DNA from: Roridomyces roridus
Lineage: Eukaryota; Basidiomycota; Agaricomycetes; Agaricales; Mycenaceae
Assembly: GCA_029378245.1 (NCBI GenBank)
Contig: JARKIF010000006.1
Span: forward strand, 1,674,001 to 1,738,000
Length of the DNA: 64,000 bases
Direction of reading: 5' to 3'
Shown: piece after piece, positions 11,475 through 22,127 of the stretch
Layout of the letters: each line of letters opens with the position of its first letter
Numbering within the stretch: the first letter of the stretch is position 1
Made by a program: the position numbers and the translations under genes
The notes under the pieces: model-generated
Seen by the model: the letters and a program-made list of their open reading frames with translations, nothing else
The model's database searches: none
What the model was told of the DNA's origin: nothing

Positions 11475-12296
11475 CTACTTATTTAGTTTTATTATGAAAA
11501 TCCGGAAAAGAATATCCTTTATTTCTTCCAGCGTCGCGGCGGCATCCATTAAAAAGTCTGCAGGTTCAGAGTGCGCCTCAAGTGCACCATTTTCAGGCTC
11601 GTCATCCACACTGATGACACTCTTGTCCTCGTCCTGACTTTTCTCGGCCTCACCTCTCCGAGTAGGACTACGCCGCCCGGTCGCAAACGCACCCTCTTCG
11701 ATGACTATATGGTCCCAGCACTCACCTTGACTCCGCTCCTCATTCGCCGACGTTGGAGGGCTACTCGAGTCCAATTGCTCCGACCCGAATAAATCCGAGC
11801 CAGAGTCGGTCGACTCGCCCGACACCGAATTTCTTTTCCCTCTCAAGTCTGCGGCGTTCAGTAGACAAAGGACCGCACCGGAGTCCATCTCTGCTTGACG
11901 GCGAGGGTGTCGCGCCACTTCATCGAGGATCTGACGTGCTCCCTCACTGAGTAGCATATCTTCCAGCCCTGGTTGCACGATGTGGGCAATGTCTCCGTTC
12001 TGCCGCTCGGGTGGCGTGCAACGCGGTCTGGCGCCTGCATTCCACGGCCACTGTCTTCCAAGCTGCAGGGATATCCATTCCTTCAACGTGTTGTCTGAGT
12101 CACCGTGGATAGGCAGCGCACGTAGATGCGATGTGGCGCTGTTTCCAAGGCTGCTGGGGGTGTGCATTGGCCCTGATTGCGCCACCGAGCCGAAGGTGGC
12201 GCCCACAGTGTGGCGTTCGGTACCTCGGGGATACACATTGGTGCCAAGGGGACAACGGCGAGTGCGTTCCGGAGATAGGGACTCGGAGGATGTCAT
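11475..12296 (-). CDS. Hypothetical protein
   Basis: Open frame of 273 residues with no recognised domain. It is polar and low in complexity, with a Ser/Glu/Asp-rich second half (around residues 150-250) and a short hydrophobic C-terminus (EEIKDILFRIFIIKLNK). It lies about 200 bp upstream of the F-box gene on the same strand. Codon composition resembles neighbouring genes, and no alternative frame here is longer. A first exon further upstream (12.3-12.5 kb) cannot be excluded. It could be a genuine lineage-specific gene or a chance open frame in GC-rich DNA. Confidence 0.4.
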   Translation of the reverse strand: MTSSESLSPERTRRCPLGTNVYPRGTERHTVGATFGSVAQSGPMHTPSSLGNSATSHLRALPIHGDSDNTLKEWISLQLGRQWPWNAGARPRCTPPERQNGDIAHIVQPGLEDMLLSEGARQILDEVARHPRRQAEMDSGAVLCLLNAADLRGKRNSVSGESTDSGSDLFGSEQLDSSSPPTSANEERSQGECWDHIVIEEGAFATGRRSPTRRGEAEKSQDEDKSVISVDDEPENGALEAHSEPADFLMDAAATLEEIKDILFRIFIIKLNK

Positions 12297-14283
12297 CGTT
12301 TGGCGAAGTGCTTTCCGATGAGGGAGGGAGAAGTGGCCACAGAAGGCGTTCGAGAATCGACTGGTGAAAGCAAACGTGGGTGTTCACTGCACAGTTCGAG
12401 CGTCCAGAATGATGAATGCGGTTGGAGGAGGAAAGAGTGCAGTCAACTACACCAGGGAAGATGGTGAGGGAAAGACAAGGACTCGAAGCGCACGTGAGCG
12501 CGGGGGCGGGGTCTTGTATCAAATCGTGGACCTACAAGAACACACAACCTGGCTTTGAGGCCATTGCTACGCATGGCAGAGACGATTCCAGCTTTGAATC
12601 TTCATAATTAGGTTTCTAATCGACCTGGCCACGGGGAAGCGCGGCTTCTCGGGCAGGGACTTGAGGCGGGCTCAAGTCGTGTGTTTAGGCGGAATCGGCT
12701 CCCCGATGGGAGCCAGAATATATTCAGCGCGAGGGAAGTACAACGTACACGAGACGGAGCGGAATGTCGATGGAGTGGAGGATGGGAGTCGGTTACAACT
12801 ATAGGGTAAGAGGTAAATGTAATGCTAAGGGCGGGAGACGCGATGAACACGGAACTAGTGGCGCAACGAGCAGACTCAGTTCCTGTACAGATGCATATGA
12901 ACGACGAAGCTTCGTACCTAGTGGCGCAACGAGACACGAGCGAACGTCGAGCCTCGTGCGCACTCGCTCAGGGTTTTAAGTTCATGATCGACATGAGACC
13001 CTCCACACTGCCCTGACCGGAGGGGTAATAAATGCACAGCGAGGAACAGGGACCCGCGATGCGATCCCTGAACTCCACTTGCTATGGAGGGGTGAACCAA
13101 ACACCGGTTTGGTTCAAGGATGCACGCACACGGGCGCACTTCGATTAGATTCGTGTAAATATACTCTTTAAACACAATTAATCATCTAACCAAGGACCCG
13201 GTCTTAATCAGTTCCAGTCCAAGTCTACGCACGTTCGCCGAATTGGCACCGTTCGGTTTACCGTTTTTTGGATGCCAGCGAGCCATGCTCCCACCCACAT
13301 CAACCGGGATGTCACATCCCCAGATTTCAAACGACTCATTTGCTTCATCAACCAACAGGGGTATGTTCCTGTCGTCGGCTTGTATGGAACCTTGCAGCGA
13401 GGCCGCCTGCTCCTTGACAACCCACAACCGGACTGGCAGCGGGGGGATTGCTTGTTCAAATCAAGGCTCAGGCCCGCTCAGGCTCATCCCGGATCCGCGA
13501 GACAGTGCAGTCTTCATTCGAATTTGTGCCACTTGTTGGACCTGCGTCGAGTGAACCGGGTTGGTGATCCGAACATAGATGCCGAGACAAGCCGAAGTGA
13601 TACCTGTCCCAAGGGCAAACATAATCAGATCTAAACTCAGGCAACGGCAACCAATCAGCACTATCAGTCTAGCACACAGTCCGATCGGAAACAAGTTGGC
13701 GGCGCCGGAAGACACGAATCACGACGTGTCGATGCTGCCGATGTGCAGGCCGAATTGAGTCGGTTGACCGAGAATGCCGCAGGACGGCAGCAGTCGGAAT
13801 CAATGTGCAATCAATTCAGACCAAAGTTGCATGGGCGGCCATCGCCAGATCCGAAAGCGGCTTGCGAGCCGGTCACGAAGATCTGATCACTGGCAGATGT
13901 CGGAAGTTCCGAAAATCAGCCGGCGGCTAGGTCATGTGGGGAGGTGTTTTGATGGAATAGGGATAAAAAGAACGATTCCTAACAAGTGAGGAATCGTAAT
14001 TGTCCAACTGGCATGCTGTACAGTCCTGCTTTGTTCTCCGGGTGAGAAAAAAAAACTTCCAACATTGCTGAGTTTATGCGGTCACATGAGTGGGTGAATA
14101 CATACATACTTATTCCGCACGAAAATTATCTCAAATTCAAGCAAGGTTTCAATCCTTTTTACAATCTCCAAGCCACCAAGAATAAAACTGAATTCATATC
14201 GCGAAATCCCAACGAAAATATTACACTGGCCCAAATCCCAACCGAAGTCCAATACTTACCCGAAGATTTGGTACCATCTAGAT
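12297..14283. other. Intergenic region downstream of the polyketide synthase
   Basis: Nearly 2 kb with only short frames of mixed composition. No domain, RNA gene or clear repeat was recognised. The right end is the 3' flank of the minus-strand PKS. Confidence 0.45.
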
Positions 14284-15189
14284 CTATGCTTCATCCAGCT
14301 TCTCGACGAGGCCCTCACAAAGCTCCCCCACAGTCGTGAAACCATAGAGGAAATTGGAGTCCAGGGAAACGTCTGGGAACGTGAGCCGGAGGATGCCGAC
14401 CAGCTCAATCGACATCATCGAGTCAATCCCCATAGAATCCAGCTCAGTGTCGCGATTGACAACGTCGGCGGAGAGGTCGCAGGCGTCGCAGATGATTTTC
14501 ATCACGGTGCGAGCAACTGAATCCGCAGAATGCGACTGACGGGTACGCTGTTCGTATACAGGCATCGCCGTAGGGACCAGCGGAGTGGGAGCTTCGAGTT
14601 GATCGTGAGCTGCAACAATGCCGGCTCGCATCAAGGCTGTCCTCTTCCTGAAGCCGCTAAGATTCAACGGGTGGAAATGTAGCCCCTGCACGTGTGCCAC
14701 GACGCGGCGTGGTTCCGCAAGCTGCATAGCATACACCTCCCCAATGATGACTTTGTCGGGCATGAGTATGTTTTTCGCATAAACAAGATACTCTGCGTCG
14801 GGGTCTATGAGTTCGGGGAGGAACTCCATCGTGCCGGACCCGATACAGAGCATCAATTCGTGCGAAGCGGCCTGTTTGTTCGCCAGGAAACCCGAGATGT
14901 GAGAAACAGCATCGATCCAGATGGGATGGATGTAGTAATTGCCACGAGAATGGTCCTTGGGAAGTTGGATAACCGCACAAGCCTCCATACCATCAGGAGA
15001 AATGTGCACCACTTGTGTTGCTTGATATGCTTTGGAAAATTCCAGGGTGCGGGAGAGGATATTGTACACAGTCTGTGTGAATAAGACTTCGTTGCGACTT
15101 CCTTTGGGTGGATTCATTATTCCGTTCATCTGGGGGCTGATTTTACCCAATGCCTCCCCAAATTTGTCCTCGATCCGGGCCACAGGAAG
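14284..15189 (-). pseudogene. 3' part of a broken non-reducing PKS: C-terminal PT plus ACP
   Basis: These 301 codons continue the polyketide synthase that starts at 20.9 kb. They hold the second half of the product-template domain, including HPIWIDAVSHISGF, which carries the PT catalytic Asp, and one acyl carrier protein with DSMGIDSMMSIEL, whose Ser takes the phosphopantetheine arm. The frame ends in a stop soon after the ACP, so there is no thioesterase or reductase release domain. This half lacks its own start because a 2.3-kb element separates it from the KS-AT half. The frame on this side of the target-site duplication is in phase with the upstream half. Alone, it is probably not translated as a functional protein. 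Confidence 0.85.
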
Positions 15190-15194
15190 AAAGA
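15190..15194. repeat. Target-site duplication, left copy
   Basis: AAAGA directly precedes the left end (CTATGCTGC) of the inserted element. The identical pentamer follows the right end at 17,491-17,495. Confidence 0.75.
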
Positions 15195-15520
15195 CTATGC
15201 TGCTCACTTTGTAAAATAAATAATACCACCGAGAGACGACGTCTTGACAACGAGAGAAAGAACCAGTGCGAGAGTCGATGGATCCTGCGCAATCATCGAG
15301 AGAGAATCCAACATCGAGACGCTGGTGAAACAGCGAGACGCCAAAATTGAATTGCGACGAGAGACTGAGACGAGCATCGAGAGAGCTTCGGAAGGGGCCA
15401 GACAGTCGTCCGTCACGGTGGGCGGTGCTGTGGCGGACGTGTCGGTCGTCGATCAAGAGCAGGATCAATGGATCAACGGGCCGATGCTATCACGTGCATT
15501 CCCGTCACGCTTATAGCGCT
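15195..15520 (+). repeat. Left terminal inverted repeat of the PKS-inserted element
   Basis: It matches the reverse complement of about 17,105-17,490 over most of its length. Shared blocks include CTATGCTGCTCAC, TTTGTAAAATAAATAA, CGAGAGACGACGTCTTGA, CATCGAGACGCTG, GAGAGCTTCGGAAGGGGCC and GGCGGTGCTGTGGCGGACG. Confidence 0.85.
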
Positions 15521-16446
15521 TATCACTTCTTGCTTTCTTCCACAATGTCTTCCACAACGGCTTGCGGGATGCGGCGGTCGATGCCCAACAACGACCCGTT
15601 TACGGTGCTGGGTAACTAATAACCGACGGCGGCCACTACACACCATGTTACGCGTCACGCCGTGGGGATGGGAAGGGGATTTCGGAAATGGAGGAGTCAT
15701 TCTGCTGTCAGCGCGGCCTGTGCACCAGGTGCGTTTTCCCACTTGTACCAGATCAGTGGGACCTCTATTCACCGTGCCGCAGTCCGACTCGGGCCTCTCG
15801 TAACGCCGTTGTTCTCCACCTCTTCGGAAGAAGACACTACTGTACGCGAGGCAAACCCGGGCACGCCTCCTCAATTTGGGGAGGTGGGATTGATTACGCG
15901 CAGGTAAGGGTATTGGATCATTCGTCAGCTGCCCGTTTCAACTCGCGGCTGAGCCAATCCCAATCCAAGGTAAGACACAGAAGCTCGTTGAGCCAACGTC
16001 TTCTTCCCCGCCACCTTCAAGACAATAACAACGACGGAGTAGCCTAGCGGGTCGTATCGAGTACTGCCTTTGACCCTTGTACAAACTACCTTCACGGCCA
16101 CGGCGGGCACGAAGGTCTATTCCCACAAAAGGTTGACTCAGGCGCACCCCAGCTGCATATCCATCGGTACGCCAGTGAGATATCTCTATCCGCTCTGTCA
16201 ACTATCCTGCTCCCCAGCACTCCTGGAAAATATTGGACGCAGTAGGGAAATGGAGAGGATTCCTCTCCCAAGGTCGGAGACAACAACGGCCGAATATCAC
16301 GGCTGGTGTATTGCTGGCGCTTGATTTCAAAGGACTCCGACACAGACGAACGAGCTCGAGCGATGCCGACACATTCCATGCCTGAACAAGCGGCGCTTTC
16401 TAGTCTTTCAGTGAGCCCCTCCATGTAGAGAGAAAGGTCAAGGGTA

Positions 16447-16677
16447 CTGTACCATTTCGATCAATTCGAATGGTCACAAGTCACAAGCCCCATTTCATAC
16501 GGAATTTTTCGTATGTCACAGGGTCACTGAGGCGATTTTGGCTCTGCCGAGGCGTGCCGGTGATAGCCGAGCTTAGCCAAAGGATCAAATTGCCTTTTTG
16601 GGCTCGGCTACGAATGGTTCCATTCGTATGAAAAGTCACAGCCCAAAGTGCCATTCGAATTGATCGAAATGGTACAG
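16447..16677. mobile_element. Nested 231-bp MITE with a TA target-site duplication
   Basis: The two ends are 27-bp perfect inverted repeats that start CTGTACCATTTCGATC. The repeat continues imperfectly further inward (TTTCATACG on one side, TTTTCATACG on the other). The dinucleotide TA flanks both ends (16,445-16,446 and 16,678-16,679). The small size, TIRs and TA duplication are typical of Tc1/mariner-type MITEs. It sits inside the larger element and so entered after, or together with, that element. Confidence 0.85.
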
Positions 16678-17104
16678 TATGTGTGCGCCCTGCTCTGTCT
16701 GGGATTGAGTCGGTGATAATGCTAAATTGCTACATTTGTCTAGCCGCTGGGCCGCTGGTGCCACACCGGAGGCTGGACCCTGTCGTCGTCGCAATGCCAT
16801 CATCCCGAAGCTTAGCAAGTCTGGGGCGCCTTTCGAATAATTGTTACGCCAGATATGTTCATTTGAAAGCCTGTAACATATAGTTTGACTACAATGACAC
16901 CCCCAGTCACTGCACACTGGCAGGTGCATCACTTTTTGTCTGGAACTCCCGGGAGACCGTCCTACCTTCGTGCAGCCTAGAGGCATAGTTTGAAAGTAGG
17001 TGCTCAACTTGTCGAGTTTTTGTCAATAACCGGCAGGCTGGTGCTGCCGACCGGGCGGCGCGTTTTCAAAGGAGACCCTGAGTCGCCGTGAGTGTGGCGG
17101 GGAT

Positions 17105-17490
17105 ACACGTGACATCATCGGCCCGATGATCTATTGATCCTCCCCTTGATCCATTGATCAAGGACCGACGTGACGACCGACACGTCCGCCACAGCACCGC
17201 CCATCGTGACGGATGACTGTCGGGCCCCTTCCGAAGCTCTCTCGACGTTCGCCGCAGTCTCTCGTCGTAGTTGAATTTCGGCGTCTCGCTGTTTCAGCAG
17301 CGTCTCGATGTTGGATCTTCTCTCGATGATTGCGCGATATCCATCGGATCTGCAACTGCTTCTTTCTCTCGCTCTCAAGACGTCGTCTCTCGACTCGTTC
17401 TCATGTCTCGCTGTGATTGGCACCTGAACGACGTATGTCCCTGGGTCATCTCTCGCTAGTTTTATTTATTTTACAAAGTGAGCAGCATAG
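17105..17490 (-). repeat. Right terminal inverted repeat of the PKS-inserted element
   Basis: Inverted copy of the left arm at 15,195-15,520, with one extra stretch of about 70 bp near the outer end (about 17,400-17,465). The PKS frame entering from the KS-AT side reaches a stop 14 codons inside this repeat. Confidence 0.85.
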
Positions 17491-17495
17491 AAAGA
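17491..17495. repeat. Target-site duplication, right copy
   Basis: AAAGA directly follows the right end of the inserted element and matches the left copy at 15,190-15,194. Confidence 0.75.
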
Positions 17496-20400
17496 CAACT
17501 TCCCCGGTGGCATGAACGATTTCATCCGAGTCTCTAGATGATCTAGAATCACCTCGAGAGCTGATCGTAAACACACTCGTGGTCTCCCCAAGTGTGACTT
17601 TGACAATCACAACCCGCGACAAATCATCGTTGTGAATAGCCTGTACAAACTCGATGCTGCCGAGGGAGACATGATGGTTGTCTCGGTGGTCTGCCAGATT
17701 CACAGCAGCGAGACCAAGCTCAGAATAGAGTGATCCAGCGCACATTGGGTGCCCGGCGATCCGGTGTCCCGAGATGAAATCGGCCATATCGCCGACAGTG
17801 AACTCGAACAGAGCCACAATATTGTTTGAGGCAGATGGAGCCTCGCATCTACGCAGCAGCGGATGCTCCGCGATGACCTCTTGTGTTTTGCCCGCCGGGG
17901 CCAAGGCAGGCTCGTGATACGGAACCCAGTATCGTGTTTGAGCGAATGGGTATGAAGGGAGACTCACGCATGTGGCGCGGGGGAAGTGGGCAAATATGGC
18001 ACGCCACTGCAGAGAGAGATTGGAAGTGTAGAGCCGCGCGACACTGCTCGTGAGCGTCTCCAAGGGTGTTTGAACTTTGCGCAACGAGGGGAGCACCAGG
18101 GGATTGTGCGAAACCACAGCTGGGTTTGCCTTGAGCATAGGGAGACAGGTCGTGTGAGGACCAAGCTCGATCCAGGCCACAATTTCGCTAAATTCAGGCC
18201 GCGACAGCGACAAGAGCGCTCGCACGCCCCGATCGAATTGAACAGGCTCAGCGCACTGCCGCGAGAAATAATCTGCAGTGAAAATGGATGCATCGCCAGG
18301 GAGGACAACATCGCCATGGACATTGGAGACCACGGGGATCGTGGGTGATTGAATGGATATACGTCCCGCGAGTACCGTCAACTCGTCCAATAACGGGGTC
18401 ATGGCAGCGCTATGGCAGCCGAAGGGCATCGGAAGCATGACACTTTTGCACCCCACTAGACGCGCCTTGAGAGCCTCGAGCTGCGCCAAAGGACCAGCAA
18501 CCACGCAATCGACAGGACTGTTGTAGCAGGCGATGTTCAACTCCGGGAAACCCCGTAAAAGCTGTAGAATTTCCTCGGGATTCGAATTGACGGCGATCAT
18601 CCCAGTTGAATTTGCCGTGCACTTCTGGACCATCAAACGAACTCGATGGGCTACAAGCAAGAGAGCGTCTTTGAGTGTTATAACACCCGCAGTCACGAGT
18701 GCTGCGTATTCCCCCAGACTTGGTAGAGTGTTGGAAATCAGCGTGTCGGAACAATACCGGGAGACTCACCTGTGTCCAACAACCGCAGTCGGCTTAACTC
18801 CCCACGAGTTCCACAGTTGGGTAAGCCCGTATTGGAGCGCGAAGATTGCTGCGTGATACCCCTCAAATTCCTGCAAGTCCGCCAAGCCACCGGATCCCAA
18901 GATGATGTCTTGAAGCATGCCAGCAAAGCCTGCCTCGAGAAGAATGGCCTCACACTCGTCGATGCAGGCCCGGAAAAGAGTTGAATCCTGGTATAGTCGG
19001 CGACCCATGCCGATATACTGCCCTGCATTTCCAGAGTAAACAAAGACCACATTCGCAGGGAGGCTGTCGGTGCGGCGTGGGACAACGTCGACAGGCGTCC
19101 CACTGGTCAATTTCTCGATCAGAGTTTTCCGGCTACTCGCGGACACCGCCAGGCGGTAGCGATAGATCTGCCGCCGGGCGGTCATCGTATAGGCGATGTC
19201 TGCGAGAGAGAGCGACGCTGAAGTGGAGCCGCCCAACCAGTTGATGTATTTCCCACGCAATTCTTCAAAGGCGGAGGGTGTCTTGGCGGAGAGACCGAAT
19301 ACGAAGAACATATCCTCGGGGACGGAGGCCACGGCAGTTTGTTTGATGTGTTCTTCAACGAGCAGGGCAGTATTGGATCCCGACGCGCCAAAGTTGTTGA
19401 GCAGCGCAACACGCGGTTCCCCAGGATGGCTTGGGACCCATTCCACCTCCGTCTTGTCGATGACGATGTGGTCAGGCTCAAGCGGCGGAATCCTAGGATT
19501 CAGAGTCTCCAATCCAATTTGACGCGGAATGCGTCTGTGTTGAAGCATAAGCAGAACTTTGGCTAGGCTCGCGCCACCCGACGCCGCCTCGGGATGCCCG
19601 ATGTTGCCCTTGATGCTAGTGACGTGCAACAGGTTGTTCTCGGTGCGATTTCCCGCCAACACCCTACGTAGACTGTCCATCTCGCTCGGATCGCCGGCTT
19701 GGGTGCCAGTACCGTGGGCCTCGACGAGATTGACGCGGTGAGGCTCGATGCCCGCGTTGGAAAGCAGTTGGCGGAGGAGGGTGGTCTGTGTCTCCGTGTG
19801 CGGATGGGTAATACTGTGTGCAAGGCCACTTTGGTTGACCTCAATTCCTCGGATGACACCATAAATCTTGTCGTTTTCGGCGACGGCATCCTTGAGTCGC
19901 TTGATAACGAACGCGGTACAGCCCTCGCCACGGGAGTAGCCGTCTGCAGACACGTCGAAGGGCTTGCATTGACCGGTAGGGCTGAGAAAATGTCCGCGGT
20001 CCAACCCGAGGAACAACTGCACCGAATCAATAAAAATCCAAGTAAATCCAATACGCGGGCTTACATCCGGACATGTAATGACAGCGACACCACCCACTAA
20101 GGCGGCATCGCAATCTCCGTGCATGAGTGCGCGTGTAGCCTGGTAGAGTGCAACATTGGCAGCTGAGCACGCCGTGTCAACAACCATGGACGGCCCGCCG
20201 AGCTGCATCACGTAGGAAACACGGCCGCTCAAGAACGCCCTCACAGTCCCTGGAGTACCTGTATGAGTCGGAAGTTGAATGCCTGCAGATTTGAACGCAC
20301 CGCTGACGTAGTACACATCAATGTCGTTCCGGATATTGTGAACATAGTCATCCCCGACGCCTCCGATGAAGCACCCGAAACGTTCTGGATTGAAGCTTGG

Positions 20401-20930
20401 TGTTGCGTACGGAACGTAGCCAGAGTCTTCCATGGCCTCGTAGGCAATTTGCAGCAAAACACGCTGCTGGGGGTCCATGTTTTTCGCCTCTCTGGGACTG
20501 ATCTTGAAGAAGACATTGTCAAACTGGTCCGCGTTCTCCAAGAAATTGCCAGTATGCGCCTTCATCCGGCGACCCGGGTACTTTCCGTCATTGTAATCCT
20601 TGACATTGAAACGATGCGCAGGGATCTGCTCTCGCTGTAAGCTTGGGTCCGAACATTGGATGGAAAGTGACCAACCTCGCAAACGGTGTTGACGCCGTTG
20701 TGAAGCAACTCCCAGAGCTTGTCCACATTCGGGGCGCCGGCAACAGTGGCGGCCATACCCACTATTGCGATTGGCTCCTGCCCCCCGCTCGCATACGTGG
20801 AGGCGCCGAGAGCCGCTTGCGCTGTGGAGTCCAGGGTTGTGCCTTTACCGTCCATGGATAGTCGGTTCGTCCCCGAAGTCTGAGGCGGCCAATATATGCT
20901 CACCAAAAAGCGGTCTCGATTGTCAACCAT
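17491..20930 (-). pseudogene. 5' part of a broken non-reducing PKS: KS-AT and N-terminal PT
   Basis: Start, loading and chain-elongation part of an iterative non-reducing polyketide synthase, which would make an aromatic polyketide from acetyl/malonyl units. Exons: 20855 (or 20930)-20676, 20625-20065, 20016-18770 and 18718 onward. KS motifs are DTACSAA (active Cys), EAHGTGT and NIGHPEA (His). The AT motif GHSLGEYAALV is rebuilt across an intron that splits its Ser codon near residue 663. The PT domain begins with EHPLLRR and has its catalytic His in ISGHRIAGHP near residue 990. The protein starts directly at KS, with no SAT domain. A 2,296-bp element interrupts the gene near codon 1,072, between the PT His and Asp. 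With the element left out, the two halves would form one frame of about 1,373 codons. A divergent FAD monooxygenase lies upstream. Confidence 0.9.
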
Positions 20931-22127
20931 ATTGCAGCGGAGATGAATGCTGAATGTGCGAATCGAGGCCAGAAGGTCATTGCAATCCAGGTTTTTCTTA
21001 GATTCTTGAGACTAGCCTGTCCGAGGATACGCGTCGGCTGTCAGTCCCTCGGCGAAGCAATCTTGGATTTCCGATGAACGATGTAGCGGCGAGAGGGCGT
21101 ATCAACGCGCGATATTAGTGAGCGAGATGTATTAAGTATGGGTCGATTCAAGGTCGATTGGGAAGATGGGATGGAATCGGAGCCCACAGGTCGCGCCAGT
21201 ACATGGGTGCAATCAATTCCCGATGAAAGGATATGGAAGAATGAAGCACTTCGTGTCCGGGGCCAGGGGCATTGAGCAGCTGAGCTGAGCTGGACTCGGC
21301 AGGAGGAAGCAAGGAAAAAGATCATATGGATTTGTAATCCGATTGGTAAGCGGCCGCATCAATGTCTGTTCCTTGTCTTTTCCCATCCACGAACATGACC
21401 TCCTGCCGACTCGACGCCATGCCGCGCGTTATTGCACTGGCCGTACAAGGCCTCGACGCTCAGACAGAAGCTGTCAAGCCATTGCCAAGGGCCGCTCCTT
21501 GACTCCGAGTCTGGAAGAGCGCTGAAGCACCAGAAGGCTGACTCGAGTCGGAGTCACTCGACGTTCAACCCGCCAGCGGACTATCTCTCTCCGGAGAAAC
21601 CGAGGGGATAATGCCCATTCATTTCTCGCGGTCCTCGGTCTTCGGAAGACCTCGACCTTGACCAATTTGCATCGTTCTTGTACAGCACGCCGAGATGCTG
21701 ATCGTGGGTGTCGCCTTGCTCCTCGAATGGCAGTACTACCTCCAAAAACAACCAGCCTTCAGTGGACAACCGTCGCCCTCTCCTGCTCATGAAACTGAAC
21801 ATGTCGACTCCGGAAAGGTGCAGGCTCAGTTGCCCAGGTGATCGATTTCCTGCGGTTGGCGACCTTCACGACGTGGTATTCCCGGGCCAGGTGCGCAATT
21901 GTCCGCCAGTCTGAGTCGGTTTTATTGACATCCGCGGAGGCCAAGCGCTTGGCCTCCGCGGCCACCCAAATCCGTTCTTCTAGCTTGAATCACGGACCAG
22001 CACTTCGAACCAATGTCGCTCATAAGGGGGAAGAGATTACTCGAGGCCTCCTCAACCCCGAAAGACACCCACGTGTCTCAATGGGTTGGGTACTTAAGCG
22101 GCGCTGTGTGCTGGGAAATTCAACTCA
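20931..22127. other. Divergent promoter region between PKS and FAD monooxygenase
   Basis: A shared 1.2-kb intergenic region from which the PKS (minus) and the monooxygenase (plus) diverge. It has no convincing coding frame. It contains a 30-bp perfect palindrome (21,932-21,961) and, at 21,539-21,556, TGACTC facing GAGTCA, which resembles inverted Gcn4/AP-1 half sites. Shared control of the two genes is inferred from the layout only. Confidence 0.5.
21932..21961. promoter_or_regulatory. 30-bp perfect palindrome in the divergent promoter
   Basis: CCGCGGAGGCCAAGC is followed immediately by its exact reverse complement, with no spacer. It lies 166 bp upstream of the monooxygenase ATG and about 1 kb from the PKS start. 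The outer arms include CGGAGG/CCTCCG, and facing CGG/CCG triplets are the half sites bound by Zn(II)2Cys6 regulators. No regulator gene is in the window. Confidence 0.55.

Larger units (their letters stand above)
15195..17490. mobile_element. Non-autonomous DNA element with long TIRs, inserted in the PKS
   Basis: This 2,296-bp element begins CTATGCTGCTCACTTTGTAA and ends with the exact reverse complement of that string. The left arm (15,195-about 15,520) and right arm (about 17,105-17,490) are long imperfect inverted repeats; the right arm has about 70 extra bp near its outer end. Both arms are rich in subterminal motifs such as ATCGAGAGA and GAGACG, as seen where transposases bind. It is flanked by the 5-bp direct repeat AAAGA. 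No transposase-like frame exists between the arms, so it is non-autonomous. The superfamily cannot be assigned: 5-bp duplications are reported for Transib and for some other groups. It contains a nested MITE. Confidence 0.85.

Noticed and set aside
15195..17490. The PKS insertion as an ordinary spliced intron
   Set aside because: The only GT and AG near the borders would join the halves out of frame; the inverted ends and target duplication identify a mobile element instead.
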